From Streptomyces sp. A1277 (lineage in GTDB: Bacteria; Actinomycetota; Actinomycetes; Streptomycetales; Streptomycetaceae): 64,000 nt of DNA. Numbering within the stretch: position 1 is the stretch's first letter; every line of letters begins with the position of its first letter. The notes under the pieces were generated by a model. That model searched no databases and was not told the DNA's origin. It worked only from the letters and a program-made list of their open reading frames with translations. The position numbers and the translations under genes are program-made. Location of the stretch: NCBI RefSeq assembly GCF_004795015.1, contig NZ_SSBI01000010.1, positions 62,001 to 126,000 of the forward strand. Reading direction: 5' to 3'. Shown one piece after another: positions 60,067-64,000 of the stretch.

Positions 60067-61347
60067 ATGCAGCAGCCCCGCCACCGGATACGCAAGCACC
60101 GCCGCCCGGTCGCTCTCGGCGCTGCAACTGCCCTGGTCATCGCGGCCCTGGCGACGGCGAGCAGCACGCTGCCCCTGCAGAGCCCCGCGTCGGCCGGCCC
60201 CGCCGCGACGGCCCCCCTGGCGACCGGACTCGGCCCCTGCCGGATCGCGTCGGCCATGGGCGTGCAGATGTCGGAGGGCATGCCGACCCAGCCCGGCTAC
60301 TCACGCTCCACCGGCCGGATCCACGCGTTGAACCTGATGATCGACTTCCCGGACGCGCCGGGGCCGGAGCCGGCGATGGACCGCCTCGCCGAGTTCTTCC
60401 CGCAGACCACGGACTGGTTCCGCACGAGCTCCTACGGCCGGCTCACCTACATACCCGAGGCCCCGATCACCTCGTGGCTGCGGATGCCGCTCCCCTTCGC
60501 GGAGTACGGAATCGAGCGCGGCTCCCCGTACGAACCGGGCTACCGCCACCTGGTCAGGGACATCGTGGCCGCCGCCGACCCGAAGGTGGACTTCGGTGAG
60601 TACGACCTGATCAACATCCTGGTCACCCCGAATGCCGGCCCCTCGGCCCTGGACACCGTGCTGTCGGTGACCTTCTCCGGCAACGACGACGCCCCGCTCG
60701 CGGACGGGGTGCCACTCGCCAACACGTCCTTCGTCTACAGCCGCCAGGACGACGGCTCCGGCTCGTACGCCCAGACCGGCTACCGCGTGCTGCCCCACGA
60801 GAACGGCCACGTCTTCGGCCTGCCCGACCTCTACACGATGGAGGGCGGCGGCTCCGTCGGGCACTGGGACATCATGTCCGAGGACTGGGGCGCCAACAAC
60901 GACCTGCTGGGCTGGCACAAGTGGAAGCTCGGCTGGCTCGACAACGACCAGGTCAGCTGCGCCGCCCGCCCCGGCACCACGGACCACGTCCTGGAACCCC
61001 TGGCCACCCGCGGCGGCCTGAAACTGGCCTTCGTCCCCCTGACCGCCGAATCCGGCTACGCCGTGGAGGTCCGCACCCAGGCGGGCAACGACCAGGCGAT
61101 CTGCCGCCCCGGCGTCCTCATCTACAAGGTGAACTCCAACGTGGACACGGGCCAGGGCCCGGTCTCGGTGGCCGACAGCACCAAGGACAGCCCCGGCTGC
61201 ACCCGCCTCCCCAACGTCCACGCCGAACTCTCCGACGCCGCGTTCCAGCCGGGGCAGACCTTCACGGACCGGGCCAACGGGATACGGATCTCGGTGCTGG
61301 AGAAGGACGCGAAGGGCGACTACCGGGTGCAGGTGACGCGGCCTTGA
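60067..61347 (+). CDS. Secreted M6 family metalloprotease
   Basis: 426 residues from ATG 60067. Signal peptide: RKHRRPVALGAATALVIAAL with likely cleavage near ASA-G (about 43). Catalytic zinc motif HENGHVFGLPDLY (H244, E245, H248), followed by the M6 WDIMSEDWGANN turn and a C-terminal beta-rich region. It resembles immune inhibitor A-type proteases but lacks long C-terminal domains. Expected to digest proteins outside the cell. Single gene with its own promoter region. Confidence 0.92.
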   Translation: MQQPRHRIRKHRRPVALGAATALVIAALATASSTLPLQSPASAGPAATAPLATGLGPCRIASAMGVQMSEGMPTQPGYSRSTGRIHALNLMIDFPDAPGPEPAMDRLAEFFPQTTDWFRTSSYGRLTYIPEAPITSWLRMPLPFAEYGIERGSPYEPGYRHLVRDIVAAADPKVDFGEYDLINILVTPNAGPSALDTVLSVTFSGNDDAPLADGVPLANTSFVYSRQDDGSGSYAQTGYRVLPHENGHVFGLPDLYTMEGGGSVGHWDIMSEDWGANNDLLGWHKWKLGWLDNDQVSCAARPGTTDHVLEPLATRGGLKLAFVPLTAESGYAVEVRTQAGNDQAICRPGVLIYKVNSNVDTGQGPVSVADSTKDSPGCTRLPNVHAELSDAAFQPGQTFTDRANGIRISVLEKDAKGDYRVQVTRP

Positions 61348-61738
61348 GGGCCGGGGCCACTGCCCCAAGGGATGGGCTCCGGCCGGCGATACCACCACCA
61401 GCCGACCGTGGCGGGCCCCGCGGAGGCACCCGACAATCCCCGGCGGCGCCTACCCTCCGGGTCCCTTGTCACGGTCGCCCGAGGCAGCTGCCGAACGGGC
61501 GCCTCGACTGCGGTGACCGTACAGTCGTATAGAGGTACGGGTCGTCGTCGGACGGTTCGAGCCGGGCCCGGGCGTGACAAGATCCCCAGCCATCCGAACC
61601 CCCCGTGCGCCGAGAACGCCACCCGCTACACTGGCGGGCGGCGAGCAGACCCTCGCAGGTCGATCGCCAACCTGCCCAGACACGTCAAGAACCGGCTCCG
61701 CGCACGGGGCCCACTCGACACACTTTGGACAGATCCCA
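61348..61738. other. Intergenic region before tRNA-Arg
   Basis: 391 bp. Short open frames exist but none has protein-like composition or a ribosome binding site. The sequence gctacact near 61626 could be a -10 box for the tRNA gene. Nothing else seen. Confidence 0.5.
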
Positions 61739-61811
61739 GCCTTCGTAGCTCAGGGGATAGAGCACCGCTCTCCTAAAGCGGGTGTCGCAGGTTCGAATCC
61801 TGCCGGGGGCA
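61739..61811 (+). tRNA. tRNA-Arg (anticodon CCT)
   Basis: 73-nt cloverleaf: acceptor GCCTTCG / CGGGGGC with two G-T pairs, D-arm TAGCTCAGGGGATAGAGCA, anticodon loop CTCCTAA (anticodon CCT), T-arm GCAGG-TTCGAAT-CCTGC. Discriminator A at 61811; CCA is not fully encoded. Reads AGG codons. Confidence 0.96.
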
Positions 61812-61908
61812 CAGAGAAACACCAGGTCAGGAGCCCTTTCGTCCAGCGGCCGGGAGGACTCCCGCGCTCGCAGCACACATATGGCACAACCTGCCGTGCG
61901 CGCACGAA

Positions 61909-62070
61909 TGGTGGGGAGCTGAGCAGGATGCCGTCAAGGATGAGCTGGCCCGGCGGCGGTAAGATAAGCAGATCGGCCGACTCGAATCGATCATGCGGGC
62001 GGCTCTGAAGCCGCAGTCCGAGGGCTACCACATTCAGCTGATCCTGAATGCGACGGTCTTGCAGAGCTAG
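61909..62070 (+). pseudogene. 3' remnant of an unidentified gene with an internal stop
   Basis: In one plus frame: WWGAEQDAVKDELARRR, TAA (61960-61962), then DKQIGRLESIMRAALKPQSE and GYHIQLILNATVLQS ending at TAG 62068-62070. Codon bias on both sides of the stop is Streptomyces-like, and the text reads smoothly across it. Family not recognised. Lying just after tRNA-Arg, it could be left over from an element integrated there, but no integrase or repeated tRNA end was found. Confidence 0.4.
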
Positions 62071-62136
62071 TCGCAATGCCGTTCGGTTAGCCATCTGGTG
62101 GGCTTGGCAATGCGTTGATCTCGGTGTGGACGGTGG

Positions 62137-63519
62137 TCAGGGTCTTTGAGAAGTGGAGAGGTGGGGCAGTTTGCCTGCTGAGCCCTGGGTGTGACGGCTT
62201 GTCGACTTCTGTCGGCGGCGACCCTGGACGCGGAACAGGCATGGCCGCTGGTGATCATGTGGGTGTCGAGTCCGTATGAGCACCGAGCGAGTCCATGCCT
62301 GCGCACCCATTTTCCCGCATGCCGTCGTGCCTCCGGCAACTGGGGGACGCCTCCGTCCCAGCCCCGTTGGAGACAGTCGCTGACCTGCGGAGTTATCTGG
62401 CCGCGGTGCCTGATCCGCGGGCCCGTCGTGGCATCCGCTATCCCTGGGCGGCCCTGCTCACCGCTGCGGCCGCCGCCGTTCTGGCCGGCGCCGCCTCGGT
62501 CACGGCGATCGGCGAGTGGGTTGCCGACGCTCCGCAGCGCATCCTTGCCCTGCTCGGGTTCCGCCCCGACCCGCTGACCGGCCTGGTTCACCCGCCCCAT
62601 GCCACCACCGTCCGCCTCGTCCTCGCCTCTGCGGACGGTGACGCCCTCGACCGCGCCATCGGTGACTTCCTCCAGGAACGCAAGGCCCCGGCCCCATCCT
62701 CGGGACGGAAGGTCATCGCTGTCGACGGCAAGACACTCCGCGGCACCCGGACCGCCAACCGGCCCGCCACCGCTTTGATCGCCGCGATGACCCACAGCGG
62801 CGAGGTCCTCGCCCAACGACAGATCGACGGGAAAAGCAACGAGATCCCGGCCTTCGTCCCGCTCCTGAACGGCATCGACCTGACCGATGCCCTCATCACG
62901 GCGGATGCCCTGCACACCCAGCACGACCACGCGGCCTACCTGCACGAACGCGGGGCTCACTGCCTGGCCGTCGTGAAGCGGAACCATCCCGGACTGCATG
63001 AGCGCATCCGCCGCCATCCCTGGCGCGAGATCCGCCTGGACCACGCCGAGCGCGCCCGGGCCCATCACCGCAACGAGATCCGCCGCCTGAAGACCGCCGC
63101 CTCCGCCCACATCGACTACCCGCACGCCCGCCAGGCCCTCCAAGTCGTGCGCTGGAGACGCGATCTGGGAACGGGCAAGCTGACGATCGAGCGGATCTAC
63201 CTGGTCACGAGTCTGCCGCCCGGCGCGGCCGACGGCAGCGAACTCGCAGCCTGGATCCGCGGCCACTGGCGCATCGAGAACCAGCTCGACCACGTCCGCG
63301 ACCGCACCTTCCACGCGGACGCCTCACACATCCGCACCCGCCACCTACCCCGCGTCATGGCCGGCCCGCGCAACCTCGCCATCGGCGTCCACCGCCAAGA
63401 CGGCCACACCAACATCGCCGCCGCCCTCCGCCGAACCGCCCGCGACCACCTGCGGCCCCTCACCACCCTCGGCCTGGCATGACGAACCCGGACACAAGAT
63501 AACTTCTCAAAGACCCTGA
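62137..63519 (+). mobile_element. Insertion sequence, ISAs1 family, complete
   Basis: Left end 62137-62154 is TCAGGGTCTTTGAGAAGT; right end 63502-63519 is its exact reverse complement, an 18-bp perfect inverted repeat enclosing one intact transposase gene. Total 1,383 bp. The flanking bases do not match, so no target duplication is visible. Its right end abuts a truncated IS1380-type transposase. Confidence 0.88.
62295..63482 (+). CDS. ISAs1 family transposase
   Basis: 395 residues from ATG 62295. N-terminal DDE-associated domain (LRSYLAAVPDPRARRGIRYP) and DDE core: first Asp VIAVDGKTLRGTRT, second Asp LITADALHTQHDHA, catalytic Glu HWRIENQLDHVRDRTFHADA. Full length without stops, so the element may be active. 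The start could be a few codons later (ATG 62319). Promoter not identified. Confidence 0.93.
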   Translation: MPAHPFSRMPSCLRQLGDASVPAPLETVADLRSYLAAVPDPRARRGIRYPWAALLTAAAAAVLAGAASVTAIGEWVADAPQRILALLGFRPDPLTGLVHPPHATTVRLVLASADGDALDRAIGDFLQERKAPAPSSGRKVIAVDGKTLRGTRTANRPATALIAAMTHSGEVLAQRQIDGKSNEIPAFVPLLNGIDLTDALITADALHTQHDHAAYLHERGAHCLAVVKRNHPGLHERIRRHPWREIRLDHAERARAHHRNEIRRLKTAASAHIDYPHARQALQVVRWRRDLGTGKLTIERIYLVTSLPPGAADGSELAAWIRGHWRIENQLDHVRDRTFHADASHIRTRHLPRVMAGPRNLAIGVHRQDGHTNIAAALRRTARDHLRPLTTLGLA

Positions 63520-63741
63520 GTCCCCGCCCAGAGCCACCGCGAGTGCAACATCCAGCAGAACCTTGCCCGGATCATGCACCGCACGCGGCTTACGCCACGG
63601 CTCCAGTGCCGCCACCATCGCGGTGTCGAGACCACACCTGCGGACCGTCTCGACCAGCAGCACCGCTCCGGCCTGCGAGACCGTCCCGCTGCCCTCGCCC
63701 TCCACGTGGACACGCGGGTGCAACCCGATACGCTCACTCAC
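63520..63741 (-). pseudogene. IS1380-type transposase, N-terminal fragment
   Basis: From GTG 63741 (VSERIGLHPRVHVEGEGSGT) the protein continues GAVLLVETVRRCGLDTAMVA and RAVHDPGKVLLDVALAVALG, typical of the first 75 residues of IS1380-family transposases, then stops matching at 63520 where the ISAs1 element begins. The remaining 350 or so residues are not found in the window, including left of the ISAs1 copy. Confidence 0.75.
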
Positions 63742-63743
63742 CT

Positions 63744-63815
63744 GGAGAGTGCTTCTTTCCTGCGGCTGACTGGACCCTAAACAAGCCCCATCGTTGCAGG
63801 TCAGGAGCACTCTCC
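63744..63815. repeat. Inverted repeat in the leader of the IS1380-type fragment
   Basis: ggagagtgct (63744-63753) and agcactctcc (63806-63815): perfect 10-bp arms 52 bases apart, just before the transposase start. The outer arm may be near the IS end or form a leader hairpin. The last 185 bases of the window (63816-64000) show no recognised feature. Confidence 0.55.
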
Positions 63816-64000
63816 GCTTATTTGATCAAGCATCGGACAACCCACCTCGCGAAAGCCCGAGGCGCTCCAACCACGTTTGGCATCTGTTCGGCAACTTACG
63901 GCCCTCCCCTGGTCATGCTCGGCCCGAGACCGGGAAGGCCACCGGCCAAAGCCCCTCCGCTCCCAGTCGGCCCGAGGCGGCGTCAGGTCACCATGGCCCA

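Overview
The window is very GC-rich, with nearly every third codon position G or C, GTG/TTG starts, and typical Streptomyces gene sets: an HrdD-type sigma factor, the SepX/GlpR-Glp pair, a DUF397 gene behind an XRE/DUF5753 regulator, a DUF6227 protein and actinobacterial tricorn protease. It is best read as a Streptomyces chromosome segment. No rRNA or CRISPR array was seen.

Layout. 1-10.8 kb: start of an MMPL exporter with its TetR regulator and two palindromic operators, tricorn protease, DinB-like protein, secreted NodB deacetylase, a DHFR-fold protein, a broken SMI1/KNR4 gene, an anti-sigma-like ATPase, the XRE/DUF397 pair and a membrane-anchored ricin-type lectin. 10.8-20.5 kb: a small helical protein; a coupled SDR / alpha-beta hydrolase / Baeyer-Villiger monooxygenase operon facing a MerR regulator; exonuclease III, GNAT, a small membrane protein, a NarL-type two-component pair, then a frame-damaged TetR fused to the tail of a lost SDR gene.

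20.5-33.8 kb is a defence island. A four-gene operon on the minus strand encodes a degenerate methylase/specificity fusion, then HsdM, HsdS and HsdR. Divergent from it is an EcsC-family gene, followed by a decayed gene. A two-gene operon then encodes a Rad50/RloC-like ATPase with a CxxC hook and a C-terminal R-x3-E domain, followed by a small HEPN-like protein. An 18-bp element TGATAACCCCGGTTATCA lies upstream of both operons in the same orientation and at about the same distance (136 and 123 bp), suggesting one regulon. The island ends at a perfect 20-bp-stem terminator and tRNA-Ala(CGC).

34-47.7 kb: housekeeping block (SepX/GlpR, RimJ-type acetyltransferase, MogA/MoaB, MoaC, Glp/MoeA, GalU, 5-FTHF cyclo-ligase), a membrane-anchored penicillin acylase, a cation/proton antiporter starting at CTG, an MFS carrier, an FmdB zinc ribbon and MTA phosphorylase. 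47.7-61.3 kb: G-rich repeats, SAF-domain protein, MscL, two genes truncated by one apparent deletion, DUF6227, two DHA2-type drug exporters with local regulators (WYL; TetR), hrdD with a consensus SigR promoter, a LigB-type dioxygenase divergent from a MarR regulator, and a secreted M6 metalloprotease. 61.3-64 kb: tRNA-Arg(CCT), a decayed gene end, and a complete ISAs1-family insertion sequence abutting the start of an IS1380-type transposase.
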